Source: Peronospora farinosa (taxonomy: Eukaryota; Oomycota; Peronosporomycetes; Peronosporales; Peronosporaceae). From it: a stretch of 64,000 bases of DNA. The notes beneath the pieces are model-generated. The model did no database searches, was not told where the DNA came from, and saw only the letters and a program-made list of their open reading frames with translations. Position numbers and translations under genes: made by a program. The first letter of the stretch is position 1. Each line of letters begins with the position of its first letter. This document shows, piece by piece, positions 1 to 10,595 of the stretch. The stretch covers positions 186,001-250,000 of the forward strand of contig CANTFK010000153.1 of the NCBI GenBank assembly GCA_947646735.1, written 5' to 3'.

Positions 1-1899
1 ATTTTTACCCTTCACAGTATGCGATGTAGGTCAGTTCGCAAATTTAACGGTAAGTTCAGAATCTTGATTCACTTCTGTTTAGTACTCATTGCCATCGCTG
101 TCACTCTCCTCATGGCTTTGATCGCCATTTCTGCTACATCCAACCAACCAACTTTTGGATGGTACACCGTCCACCAGTAAAGGCATTTTTTGTGAATTTG
201 TATAACAAGTGGTTAGATCTATGAGGATAAGAGAGAAAACAGGACTCCACAACCGACTAGTGATAGAAGAAAGCGCTTGAGGTATTAGTGAACTACAACA
301 GCTGTTAACGGGGCTTCCTGCAAACATTATATATATGACTGAGTGACAACGTACGTTAAACGTAGTATCAGGACTTCGACGATTCTGTTGTTTCAGTGGC
401 CAGGTTCCTTATAACAAGTGATATTTTACCTACAGTATAGACCGTCAAAAAGATATACTTGTACGCTCTGTCCGATATGCGAATGTTTAGATCAATCCCG
501 ATGTCGACGACATGAGCCACCTCCTGCTGCTCGAAACAATGAGGAGAATGATCGGCGAGGCGAGTTCTGCCCTGGTGCTTCGGAATCGGCACTGATCGAG
601 TGGCCGGGCTTGTCAGTGGTACTGAACGTTAAGTGCGAAGTGCGATGACTCAAGAGTCAAGTAAAGGCGTCGACGAAGTTTTGATCCGTGCTTATTCAAA
701 CAAATGAAGCAAAGTAGAACTCGTTGCCGCTGTGTGAGCTTCAGTACCGAGCATGCCGTGAGCTCCGGCAATTTGGTCAACAATTACAATATATGCCACT
801 GTAATGGCTGCTCAAGTTCGCACTTCGATCGAGATGATGAAAAGCACGACAGACGATTTTCTCGAAGTGTGAAATTTGTGCGTGCGTTCTCGGTCATCCA
901 CTGCAGTCTTCGCATCCTTCCAAGCGACGACAAATCATTGATTTCGTTGTTAGTGCGATCTTGAATAGTGTAGACCCTTACTGCTATCCTTAGTTGTGAG
1001 CAGGGAGAAGCAATCTCTCCAACAGTCTTTGCTTGGCAATGAACTTGTCAAGCGTTCGCCTTAATGCCGTTTTACTCGAACAAATGGGCTTTTGTCGAAG
1101 CTGGCTCCATTTATACTTCGTTGCGTCATTTAGACGCCGGCATGAGGTCTAACATGTTAACGCCATTGCATCTGGCCTTTACCTCATCTTGCTCGCTGCA
1201 CTCGTCATACCTCGTTTCTTGGCTAGTGCAGCAAATGCACACGTTCACTTGATACCCATATACACTGTAGACATGTAACGGATGTATTCAACACGACGAT
1301 TTTTCATGAGCTTAAAAAATACAAGAAATTCTGCGAGTCTCGAACCGATGATTGTTTATATCAATAGTCGGAGAGGTCGACTCGTATATTTTCTGTAACA
1401 ACGAAGGTGTCGCCCTTTGATTTTGGATAAAGGTTCGAGTGCTCGTTGTTGTCCGTGTATTTTGTATGATTCTGTGAAGTCACTGAAGTTAAGAAACTGA
1501 AAGGTACCCGAAGTATAGTCAAGTAAGACACACGCAATACTACCAATGGGCCAACTTTGGCGGCCAAATTCGTAAAGAGACGTAACCATAAATTAATACT
1601 TTGCTCCTTCGCTCCTCTCTGTATTTCAGAGCTCGTACGAGAATTGCTTTAGTCTTACATGCCATCGCAGCTTAAGTATTTGTAGAGCTTCCAGCACTAG
1701 TAGGTAGCATGACAACAAGCCTGAGCTGTGCACGCGCCAAATTGCTTCCGTAGAGAAGGTATTGATAACTGAAGTGTCTAAACGAAATACAAGTGTCAGC
1801 GACATTTCGTACAGTAGCTAACTAAACTTATAACACACGAGGAAGGGATCATGCATTTCGTGGTATAATAATAAACTAGATGCATGTAGATAGGTGACT
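1..1899. other. Intergenic region, no gene recognised
   Basis: I read both strands and found only short open frames (up to about 86 codons). None shows a recognisable domain, a convincing start context or family resemblance. Base composition is mildly AT-rich, like the other spacers. The right edge is the 3' flank of the minus-strand transporter that ends at 1,900. Confidence 0.5.
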
Positions 1900-3482
1900 C
1901 TATCTTTCAACGGCGTGCTTTGTCAGCGGCAGCAGGAACAGCTCCAAGCCCAGACCAACGCAGTAGACAAGCGACGTGATGATGAAGCACATGCGATAAC
2001 CATACGCATCGATAAGAAAGCCTCCAAGCACTGCACTACCCGACCAGGAAAACACTGACAAGCTTTCTAGCGCGTTCCAGCGTGCACGAATGTTCTTAGG
2101 GACGTAGTCCATCAGAATGGACCGACGCAGAGGTTGTGAGCAGCGCATCATACCACCACGCATCAGGAACAGCACGATCTGCAGAGCCATCGGCTGCGCG
2201 TATGCCATTGAAAACAGACACGCCACCGAAAGTGCTCGTGTGGATGCAATAATTGGCATGCGGCCACACGACTTAGACAGTCGCTGTGAAAGGAATGACA
2301 TGATCATAACAACGAGCGGTTGACTAATGAAGAGCGCGCACATGTGAATCGGCGTAAGTCCATACTCTTCCTTGAAAAAGAGCGGGAAGAAATTGATCGT
2401 CATGCCAGCGCCATTGCTAATGATAAAATCCGACATGAACAAAATGTACGGCACGTGTTTAGTGCGGAAGCAGAGAAACCTGGCATCGAGATGGGCCATG
2501 TAGCCTTCCTTGTCGTCGTCCACATTCTGTAAGCGCTGCTGACGGTCCACATCTAACTCGTCCGCCGTTTTTCCCTTCAGTAGCAATAGCGCCGTATTCT
2601 CCGTGACTGTCGGGGGAGACTTGACATCTACAGTAATGTCGTCTTCGTCCGAGTAGTCGTACACCATGTCGATCTCATTGCCGTTGCCAACAAGCTTTGG
2701 TGTGCACAGTGGCGACGGAGGGACCACTTTCTCTAATAAAGTTTCCTTTTCTTTCTCGTCCTTGACCTTGTCCAGCATGAAGTCTTTGGCTCTGTCATCA
2801 TTGAACTGAAACAAGATGAAGGAGGCAATGATGGCCAACACACAGCCAAATTCGAGCACAGGCTTGAGCTCCGGTAATTGCCACTTGTCTCCGTAAATTA
2901 AGAAAAGTAAAATGCTCAGTGCAGGACCCAGCATCTGTGCGAAATTGCTAATATTGTACTTAATCATGAAAGGGAAGCTGCGCTTTCCAGGAGGAATGGA
3001 GTCAGCAAACAGAGCTTCCATGGCGGGGCTCTGGAATGCTGCAAACATTCCCCAGATCCCGAAAGCCACGTAGAGACCATTAATGGATGTCATTTCTACT
3101 GACAAAAAAGTGATGACTGCTCCAATAATACCAATAGCTCCAGAAAGCTTGAGTATAGTATCTCGACGAATGCGATCAGCAAAATAACCGCCTGGAAGCG
3201 AGAAAACGAGCTGTGAAATCCCTTGAATGCCCTTGACCATACCTACAGGTTTGTTAGAAGATGTAAGTACAAATACGTAACCAGCTACAATTTCTTGAAA
3301 GAGGATGCTGCAATATAAAGGTAGGTCGCACATGAGAAAAATGATACATTAAGTCAGCAACATGACTACATTTGACATAGCTGTATTATGGCTACAGACC
3401 TTCGAGCGGACCAGAAGAAGAGCGTGAGCACGTAAGCAATCCAAACGTTGTGCGTTACACCATTTCTGGACAATAATCTCAT
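1900..3482 (-). CDS. Major facilitator superfamily membrane transporter, two exons
   Basis: This is a polytopic membrane protein of the major facilitator superfamily; the substrate cannot be read from sequence. Exon 2 (3,307-1,900) alone starts in mid-domain. Just upstream on the minus strand an ATG at 3,482 opens exon 1 (3,482-3,400), which adds a hydrophobic first helix ending in FFWSAR. A 92-bp intron (3,399-3,308, GT...TTGCAG) joins the two in frame, giving about 496 aa. An MFS loop 2-3 motif, GGYFADRIRRD, follows helix 2. A long charged cytoplasmic loop, rich in K, E and D, lies between the two six-helix halves at roughly residues 190-290. The C-terminal half ends in a hydrophobic helix and a short basic tail. 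The family call is firm; the exon 1 join is an inference supported by frame and splice consensus. Confidence 0.85.
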
Positions 3483-3500
3483 ATTTTTGCTAGAAAATAT

Positions 3501-3507
3501 AAAGTGA
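3501..3507 (-). promoter_or_regulatory. Possible oomycete initiator (Inr) of the MFS gene
   Basis: Read on the minus strand this is TCACTTT, 19 bp upstream of the inferred ATG at 3,482. It matches the YCAYTYY initiator core described for oomycete promoters and is followed by an AT-rich stretch. The placement supports the upstream start, but the motif is short and could occur by chance. Confidence 0.3.
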
Positions 3508-3999
3508 GTGGTAGACATACTAATAGTGTAGTGTCCACCACACTAACCTCATCTGCTTGTTTAAGGGCTTATCTACAAATCAAAATGCAACGTGCAGAGA
3601 AACGCGATGACATGGCAGCGATAATAAATCATGCTGCGATACACACTGGCGCAAGCAACAAAGCAAGCTAAGCTATACAGCAAATACACAATTAAAACGC
3701 TATGGAAAATAACAAGAGTAGACGTAAGACCTTTCTGGCCCATCTCGCAAAGTAAACGTCAGCAGCAAAAGAATGTCGAGAGGAGATGAATTATCTTTGA
3801 CAAGATACTAAAAATCTTAGCTATGCATGTGTCGGAGCTGCAAGAGGACAGTGCGACAAACAAAAGCAAATTAATGAATTGCGTAATCAGCGAACCGATG
3901 CGCAACGAGCTCATCCCATCACAGCGCTTTCGACAATTCTTTTGATTAAGATTTAATGGGGCGCGAGCTTGAGGCTGTGCACGGTGTTGCCAGTTCGCA

Positions 4000-4056
4000 A
4001 ATGAAGCCACAACAAGATCTTCATAGGGCCTAGGAAGATCTTGTTGTGGCTTCATT
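4000..4056. repeat. Perfect 23-bp inverted repeat (stem-loop)
   Basis: Arms 4,000-4,022 and 4,034-4,056 are exact reverse complements over 23 bp, separated by an 11-nt loop (ATAGGGCCTAG). There is no U-tract and no neighbouring ORF that would make it a terminator. The geometry resembles the 27-bp hairpin at 47,036-47,101, although the sequences are unrelated. Confidence 0.9.
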
Positions 4057-4859
4057 CGATTGGTCTTGTTATATTAAGCTGACACGGATGTTGCAGTAAA
4101 TACACCAGCAATTTGACCGCTGCAGGAGCGTGCCAACATTCAGCACCAAAGTAACGAAGAGCAAGAAGCATATAAACAACCGCACAAAACGATCTGATGC
4201 TCCAGATGCGAGCTCGCTACGGTGCAAAATCAAATGCACATAGGAGATTTGTTTTAGATAGCGATTGTCGAGTTGGAGAGCTTTGGGAGGCCACGTGCAG
4301 CAGTTTAAACATATGAGCAAGAGATTTCTGCCTAAAAGTAAGCGGCAGAATGGTTATTGTAGTGACAAAGTTTGAGGCACGCAGTGTGCCTTATCCACGT
4401 ATCGTGTGTACAATCGCTCAAGGCTACCGGTTGTTGTGGCGCTAATCTTCCACGCTGATTACCCGAATCTCAATGATGCAGCCAAATGATGACGCCGAAT
4501 GCGACACGAGTGGAGGTGCATGCTACTACGCTATCAGTGATAGATTAACTCGTCAGCGATCTGTCGCTGCTACTTACTATCTTTGGTGCAACCTTGTCGC
4601 ACTTTGGCCCTACCACCGCACAATGTCAGCGGTTCATTTAATGTTTCCACTAAGTCGTCACATTCACATCTTGCTAAGATTTATCTTGCTGAAAGACGTC
4701 CACAGGGAGTTTCCGCATGTGTCTTCTTAACACAATATCGCATATTGCCTTCTTTCTATTCCTCTTGTCTAGGTGTGGCGCGAGTACCTGATGCTACTTC
4801 TAGTTGTCTTGTCGAGCGTGACGATGACCATCTAATCCACAACCCAGCCGAGATAATAC

Positions 4860-6455
4860 TTACCCGCTTAATCCTTCCTTAATTCCAGCAACGACCTGCT
4901 CGTACTGCGGAAATTGGGGAATATCTCCCGAGTAAACGAGGCTAGGCGGATTTTGCATGGCCTCCTTCACGACTCGCTGGATATCTGCGGCCTTGACCTG
5001 GTCAATCTTAGCACAGACAGACTCGGGCGTCTCACGCTCCCCATACGTAAGTAGCTGACGTCCAATGTCTTCGTATAGGATCATACGGGATTCGAGGTTC
5101 ATCAGCACAGATGACTTAAGCTGGTTCTTAGCTCGAGCTAGCTCAATGGCATCGACAGATCGATTGGCGACGCTGAGCATTTGATTGCACAACAATGCCA
5201 CGAGGTTGCTGGTGTGAGAAGGAATACAAGCACCATAAATGCCCAGGAGCCCAACATCTGCATGTATGGACGAGAACGCGAAAGCCGACTCGACCCAGTA
5301 GAAGCGGTTCAGAACGCTGGTGTACAATCGCGAATACATCCCTTTCCCTGGACCACCAGCAGAAAAACTGTCACCGCCGCCAAGCAACGTATGCAACACA
5401 CAGATGGGCACAAGGTCTTCGTCATGCCAGCCGCCCGTTGGAAACGCCAGAGCGGCATATGAAAACTCTGACTCTGGGTTTGGCAGCGGGTACAGGCCTC
5501 CCTTGTAGATTACCGGCTCTAAAGTTTCAGGGCTTGAAGGTGTTGCCGTCGGCGCGTTTGCGGGGGCTACAGATACATTTGCAAAGAACTTTTCTGCATA
5601 TTTGACCAGTAGAGCGTGATAAACACCAGAGCCAGCAAGTACCATTTTCTGAGCGACGAAATGTTCCGCACGAAACTTCTTGACTTTCTCCACTGTCAGT
5701 GCGTTTATCTTGTCGAGCGGACATTGAAGCGGCCGTCCAAGTGACGTGTCTGCGCCATAAGCTGCAGCATGGATGAATTCCTGCAGCATAGCCGGTTGAT
5801 TCTCCATCAAATCTTCCGACTGGATCCGCATGATCGCCTTAATACTCTCCATTTCCTCAGGAATTAGATTCACATTGAGAATAGCATCAGCTAAAAGCTC
5901 CAAACCTTTCTCTACATTGTCACGCAGCAGATCAATTGTGTAAATGATCTGTTCACGGCCACACGACGACGTCGTAAGTGCGCCAATGTCCTCAATCTCG
6001 CGCACTAATTGTGCATGAGAACGCAACGTGGTGCTCTTGAAGGCCAAATGTTCCAGTAAGTGGCTCACACCGACACTATCTTCATCTTCAAAGCGACTAC
6101 CAGCATCGATAAAGATGCCGAGAGTAGCCGCTTGGCCATATGTCTCTTGTGAGATTACGCGCAGTCCCGAAGACAACACAGAGATCTCCGTCTGAGGAGG
6201 TTTCAATTGACTTGCAGGCTTGAGTTTAGGCAGTCCCAGAAGCTCCTTCTCTAGTGAAAGTTGCAGCTTCATATCCTTGGGGACGTCAGGCCGTAAAATA
6301 TCCTCGGGATCCACGCTCTGTGTCGGAGTGTGCGCTTGTGAGAACAGACGTGTTGGTAGCGCTAATGAGCGTTTCTCTACCAAGAAATTGTTGGACGCCC
6401 GGACAGCCACTTGCGACGCACGACGAAGTGTCTGTAGACTTCGCAGCGACATCAT
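4860..6455 (-). CDS. PMPCA: Mitochondrial processing peptidase, alpha subunit
   Basis: This M16-family subunit of the matrix processing peptidase pairs with the beta subunit to remove targeting presequences from imported precursors. The 531-aa frame begins with an R/S/A-rich, acid-free presequence (about residues 1-40) suited to mitochondrial import. The M16 N-terminal domain has GVSHLLEHLAFKST at about residues 129-142 and the downstream REQ segment. The C-terminal half carries the glycine-rich substrate loop LLGGGDSFSAGGPGKGMYSRLY at about 350-370, which is diagnostic of the alpha rather than the beta subunit or a core protein. The inverted zinc motif HxxEH (H132, E135, H136) looks intact, whereas many alpha subunits have lost it. 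It starts 160 bp from the divergent pseudouridine synthase ATG. No intron is seen. Confidence 0.93.
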   Translation of the reverse strand: MMSLRSLQTLRRASQVAVRASNNFLVEKRSLALPTRLFSQAHTPTQSVDPEDILRPDVPKDMKLQLSLEKELLGLPKLKPASQLKPPQTEISVLSSGLRVISQETYGQAATLGIFIDAGSRFEDEDSVGVSHLLEHLAFKSTTLRSHAQLVREIEDIGALTTSSCGREQIIYTIDLLRDNVEKGLELLADAILNVNLIPEEMESIKAIMRIQSEDLMENQPAMLQEFIHAAAYGADTSLGRPLQCPLDKINALTVEKVKKFRAEHFVAQKMVLAGSGVYHALLVKYAEKFFANVSVAPANAPTATPSSPETLEPVIYKGGLYPLPNPESEFSYAALAFPTGGWHDEDLVPICVLHTLLGGGDSFSAGGPGKGMYSRLYTSVLNRFYWVESAFAFSSIHADVGLLGIYGACIPSHTSNLVALLCNQMLSVANRSVDAIELARAKNQLKSSVLMNLESRMILYEDIGRQLLTYGERETPESVCAKIDQVKAADIQRVVKEAMQNPPSLVYSGDIPQFPQYEQVVAGIKEGLSG

Positions 6456-6614
6456 CTTCTCTTTTTTTAGGTGCTTGGCGACTGAGCTCCCGTCAATATT
6501 TCATGTGTCCGACACCAACAAGAGTGATGGTTAATGTATTCAACACCAAGTACATTGATAGTCGTGTACCCATAAATTAGTACAGTGGTTTTTGCTCCAG
6601 CCATTATTAAAGTC
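6456..6614. promoter_or_regulatory. Shared divergent promoter region, MPP-alpha / Pus1-like
   Basis: Only 159 bp separate the start codons of two divergently transcribed housekeeping genes, so both promoters and both 5' UTRs must fit here. CCATTAT at 6,601-6,607, 8 bp before the plus-strand ATG, is one base off the oomycete initiator core. No TATA box is obvious. Shared regulation is an inference from spacing. Confidence 0.5.
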
Positions 6615-8081
6615 ATGGCAGGCAAGCGCAAGAAGACCCATTGGGCTGTACGGCGCAAGGTCAAACAGGCGCGTCAGGACGACCAACAGGATGGTATAGA
6701 GCAGCAACATCAGGAGAAAAAGAAAGATCGTCGTGCTGATCGTTCCGATGTTGTCCATCCTGGATCGTACGCGGCGCAGCGTCAACACGACGCTTCCAAC
6801 GTGGCGTCACTATTGCCTAAGCGTCGTTACGGTCTATGGGTGGCCTTTTGTGGCAAGAACTACAGTGGAATGCAGATGAATGAAGGCGTTAAAACCATTG
6901 AAGCAGAGCTAGAACGTGCTCTATTTGAGGCTGGAGGTATTGCTGAGACCAACTACGGCTTCCTACAGAAGATCGGCTGGAGTCGCGCTGCTCGTACGGA
7001 TAAGGGCGTGCACGCCGCGGGTCAATTAATTTCAGTTAAGCTTCACGTGGGTGATGATGTATCTGCATTTGTTGCCAAGGTCAACGCTGCGCTTCCTCAG
7101 GATATTCAAGTAATGCAGATGGTGACAGTCACCAAAAACTTCAATGCGAAACTGACGTGCGATCAGCGCACATACGAATACCTCGCTCCCACCTTTATTT
7201 TTGGCAGTCATGCACGTCATAGAGCTTTGGATGATGCGGAGAACAATCGAGACAACGCAGTGACAAAGTGGCCGTCGGATCTGCGGGACTTGGAGGAAAG
7301 TGTTGATAACACTTTGGTGATTGACAGTACGACACTTGAAGCTCACAAAACATTTCGAATGAGCAAAGACATGCTGGAGTTACTCAACAGCACGTTGAAT
7401 CAGTACGTTGGAACCCACAACTTTCACAATTTTACGTCCAAGATGGAGCCCACCAATCCTCAGGCAAATCGCTTTATCATTTCGTTTAACGCCGACCGCC
7501 CGTTCGTCCAAAATGATATGGAATGGGTGCGACTGCGTGTAGTTGGACAGAGCTTCTTGCTGCACCACATTCGTAAGATGATTGGCACTGCCGTGGAAGT
7601 TGTCTCAGGTGTTACTGACTCGTCAACTATCGAGCGTGCCATGGCGCTAACGAAGATGGACTTGCCAAAAGCTCCTAGTGTGGGGTTGTATCTGGCGCAA
7701 GCTCACTTTGAGGTGTACAACATGAAGATGGCGGACTCGATCCAGACATCACGTCCACCGCTTGATCTGAAGGATCCATCTGTGGCTAAAGCAGTTGAAC
7801 AATTCAAGCGTGACTATATCTTTGACCACATAATGAAGCACGAAGAGCGCACCCGCACCTATGCGAAGTGGTTGCGAACCATGGAGGCGCTACCGTTCGA
7901 CTACGTCTCTAAGCCCTATTTAGAGTGGAAAAATGAGAAGGAAGAAGAGGCCATTCATACAGACCGTGCAGGTAGGCGCGAGTTGGCAAAGGCGGCACGT
8001 ACAGAAATGGATGGTATAGTTGACAAGAGAGAGGAGACCAAGGACGCAAAACTTGAAGCAGATAAAATTGCTGCTAATTGA
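6615..8081 (+). CDS. tRNA pseudouridine synthase, TruA/Pus1 family
   Basis: The enzyme isomerises uridine to pseudouridine in tRNA; eukaryotic relatives act in the nucleus or mitochondria. The open frame extends to a GTG at 6,585, but the first ATG is at 6,615 (MAGKRKKTHW), giving 488 aa with a basic N-terminus that could be a nuclear signal. The catalytic segment SRAARTDKGVHA is at about residues 124-135 with the nucleophile Asp129. It is followed by the family motifs RTYEYLAP and GTHNFHNFTSK, and by QSFLLHHIRKMIG in the C-terminal domain. A lysine/glutamate-rich tail follows the fold. Pus1, Pus2 and Pus3 cannot be separated by eye; length and tail favour Pus1. It converges with the heat-shock-factor gene downstream. 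Confidence 0.92.
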   Translation: MAGKRKKTHWAVRRKVKQARQDDQQDGIEQQHQEKKKDRRADRSDVVHPGSYAAQRQHDASNVASLLPKRRYGLWVAFCGKNYSGMQMNEGVKTIEAELERALFEAGGIAETNYGFLQKIGWSRAARTDKGVHAAGQLISVKLHVGDDVSAFVAKVNAALPQDIQVMQMVTVTKNFNAKLTCDQRTYEYLAPTFIFGSHARHRALDDAENNRDNAVTKWPSDLRDLEESVDNTLVIDSTTLEAHKTFRMSKDMLELLNSTLNQYVGTHNFHNFTSKMEPTNPQANRFIISFNADRPFVQNDMEWVRLRVVGQSFLLHHIRKMIGTAVEVVSGVTDSSTIERAMALTKMDLPKAPSVGLYLAQAHFEVYNMKMADSIQTSRPPLDLKDPSVAKAVEQFKRDYIFDHIMKHEERTRTYAKWLRTMEALPFDYVSKPYLEWKNEKEEEAIHTDRAGRRELAKAARTEMDGIVDKREETKDAKLEADKIAAN

Positions 8082-8604
8082 AACGACAGCTCTTTCATCT
8101 CACGATCATTTTTCGTCAACAAAACTACGTCTTGATATAGCGGGTCGCAAGGTCTTCGTATTGGTCTTTTGATCTGCCTGCAGAATAACATGACGACGCT
8201 GCAACGGACCCTTAGGCATGCATATAGGGGGTGAATTGCTTTGTCATTTGTTCATGGTAAAAGCGCTCTGGTTTAGTCGCATGTGTGAGCCAGTAACGCC
8301 ACTGCGCAACCGTTTGTGCATTCTAACAAGACAATCAAACGCGGTCCGGCTACGAGCTCACGGAAAAATACGCTGATCCGCTTCTTTTGTGTAGTGACAT
8401 GCGTGTCGTGTAAAACGCAAAGTACTTTTGTCATTTACCTACGTCACAGGTCCCCGTTAGGGTGATTTCGTCGGTCGTTTTATAGGAATTGAGCTAACAA
8501 AATCAGTGATTTCTCATTTATTAACAATATTAATAGTATCACACAACCATGTCGATGTAGCACTTTAAATTGCTGGAAACGCTCTTTAATCGTTGTTCAA
8601 TCTA
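8082..8604. other. Convergent intergenic region
   Basis: These 523 bp lie between the 3' ends of two convergent genes (Pus1-like, plus; HSF-like, minus). I see no ORF of substance, repeat or RNA gene. It presumably holds both 3' UTRs and polyadenylation sites. Confidence 0.5.
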
Positions 8605-9504
8605 TTAGTGCAATCTCCATGAGCTACGTTCTTCGACGTGCGCCCGGCCGACTGGAGCAAAAAATGTGTCGCTATCCCATGCGTACGGAAGCGATGAAAA
8701 CAGTTCGCTACCGTGGTTTGAGGCCAAATTGGTTCCGAGATCAAAACCGAGAACTTTCTCCATGGATCGACTGTCTTGACGCTCCGCAACCGGAAGAATA
8801 ATGTCGTGTAGCTCTTCTACAAAAAAGTTACGTGCTTTCTCCGAGGATGCACTAGTAAGAGTTTCATTGCTTACCTCACCGGCCTTTAAGAAACCTATCG
8901 GGTCCGTCGCCCATCGAGGTGCACCTTTAACAGGTGCTGTGTTTGTCTGATCGTTGGCGTCTGTGGGCTGCAACATCCGTCTATAGCTTTCATTGTCACG
9001 CCTAATAGTCTTTGAAGTAGTGGCAGTAGAGGTCGTAGTGTCTGCGGAGCACATGAGCTCCGTGAATGATCGCTTGCGTCTTACAATCGAAAGAGCATCA
9101 GCTATCGAACGGACGCTGTTAGCAGGTGGTCGACGACTAATGAAGTCGGCCAGCTGCTGCGGATGGCACCGCACGAGGTGGTGATGGCTGAAGGTGCAGA
9201 CGCTGGACTGCGTCTTGGTCCACTTGCGGAAGCCGAAGTTATTGAGTTGGCGCTGGAAGCTTGCGAACTTGCCGTGTTTGAAGTACTTGGGCAGCACTGC
9301 GATCTCCAGTCGCTTGGTGTCGAAGATCTGAAAGTACGTGCCGTCTTTGGACCAAGTCAAAATCGCTTGGTCCTCATATTGGAGGATATCGTAGAGGCTG
9401 CGTAGGAACTTGGGTACTCGCATTGTGCGGAGGGTGCTCGACTTTGAGGGACCTGCATTACGCTCAGGGAGACCAAGCTGTTGCATCCGTATTCTGTGCA
9501 TCAT
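8605..9504 (-). CDS. Heat shock factor-type transcription factor, short form
   Basis: A 299-aa nuclear DNA-binding protein. Residues about 27-125 form an HSF winged helix-turn-helix domain: VPKFLRSLYDILQYED, a tryptophan-containing strand (ILTWSKDGTYFQIFD), the YFKHGKFASFQRQLNNFGFRKW recognition helix region, and a histidine-rich wing (TFSHHHLVRCHP). After the domain there is no clear leucine-zipper trimerisation region, only a basic patch (RRKRSF) and a low-complexity Ser/Thr stretch, so it may bind DNA differently from canonical HSF1. Oomycetes carry expanded families of such HSF-like proteins; the target genes cannot be inferred. The tandem ATGs at 9,504 and 9,501 are the likely start. Confidence 0.9.
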   Translation of the reverse strand: MMHRIRMQQLGLPERNAGPSKSSTLRTMRVPKFLRSLYDILQYEDQAILTWSKDGTYFQIFDTKRLEIAVLPKYFKHGKFASFQRQLNNFGFRKWTKTQSSVCTFSHHHLVRCHPQQLADFISRRPPANSVRSIADALSIVRRKRSFTELMCSADTTTSTATTSKTIRRDNESYRRMLQPTDANDQTNTAPVKGAPRWATDPIGFLKAGEVSNETLTSASSEKARNFFVEELHDIILPVAERQDSRSMEKVLGFDLGTNLASNHGSELFSSLPYAWDSDTFFAPVGRAHVEERSSWRLH

Positions 9505-10595
9505 AACGGCGTGGATAGTATATACGTAAGGGCAAGGCTGCTTGGAGGAGGTCCAATTGTGAAGTGAGGCAGGAAGTATGGCTTGCCTTCACCTTCTTCT
9601 AGCGGTTGCTTTCAGTGAGGCCTTGGCTGCACTTGCCCCAACGAAGATAAACAACGGAGTCAGTTCCATGTTGCACGTTTGCTTTACGCTTGAGGTCAGA
9701 GCTGTATGGTCTTTGCTGAACGTTGCAAGTTATTCCCGTTCGGCTAGGTGGTCTCGGATCGAGTCTCTCAGCTCGCTTTGGCCAGGAAGGTCGCCGACTG
9801 ACGCATGTCATACTTTCGGCTGTCCCTCCTGGACAGATTTAGTCTCACACACTGACCAGCAAATCCTCCAGCTGTTCAACTTCAATTTGGCGCCGTGAAG
9901 CTTACGCCAACTACCTGAACCTTGGGCTCGTGATCGAGTGCTGACTAAACTATATAGACTTTCAAGCGCATTGTGACCCTTATGAGACCTTTGCGAGCCC
10001 TACCAATAACACTTTGCATCCAAGTTGCCGAGCGATGAAGGACTTTTGCTCAGAATCCTAAACTATGGAGGCTGTGCCTGTGTCTATACAATGTACAATG
10101 CAGCGATGTGGTGACTTCTGGACAGTCTAGGGTATGTGCCTTAGTCTCGTGCGCTTCTCACGAATCGCGACTACAGCATCAAACGTGTTTTTTCATAGAC
10201 TAGATCACAAGACCAAAACAATGCAGAAAATCTGTTGCTAAGCTATACCCGGCATCATCAAAATGTAGCTTGGCAACAAATTTCCTCTTGATGATGCAGA
10301 TTCTGCTCCCAGCTCGTGGCGGCAGGATTACCTGTACATGAAATGGTGCTTTACACGGTGTTGTACATGTGCTAATACCATCTAGGCGGTGAGGGCTTCT
10401 AACCTACACAGCTCGTCCAACAACCAAGTCCAAGCCCCGAACACGGACATCAATGTGCTGGACACCAACCCAAACGATCCTGCATGTCGACAAAGGAAAA
10501 TCATAGAAGTATATTGGTAGAACATTTCCGATAGCAAAAAAGTGCTCGGGTCGCAACATGATGATCGAGCTGTACTATCTCGCGTAGTACGCGCT
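9505..10595. other. Intergenic region upstream of the HSF-like gene
   Basis: This spacer lies between the HSF-like start and the eIF5B 3' end. A 106-codon plus-strand frame (9,578-9,898) is antisense to the expected HSF promoter and has no recognisable domain. On the minus strand TCACTTC at 9,561-9,567 matches the oomycete initiator core 57 bp upstream of the HSF ATG and is a possible start site. Nothing else stands out. Confidence 0.45.

Larger units (their letters stand above)
3483..4859. other. Intergenic region containing a perfect hairpin
   Basis: This spacer lies between the transporter start and the 3' end of the processing peptidase gene. Open frames are short (under 100 codons) and resemble no family. 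Its only clear structure is the perfect inverted repeat at 4,000-4,056, listed separately. Confidence 0.5.

Noticed and set aside
4000..4056. Hairpin as a transcription terminator
   Set aside because: Eukaryotic context, no T-run, and about 800 bp from the nearest gene end.
9578..9898. 106-codon plus-strand frame with a hydrophobic start
   Set aside because: It overlaps the expected HSF promoter antisense, with no domain and unconvincing composition.
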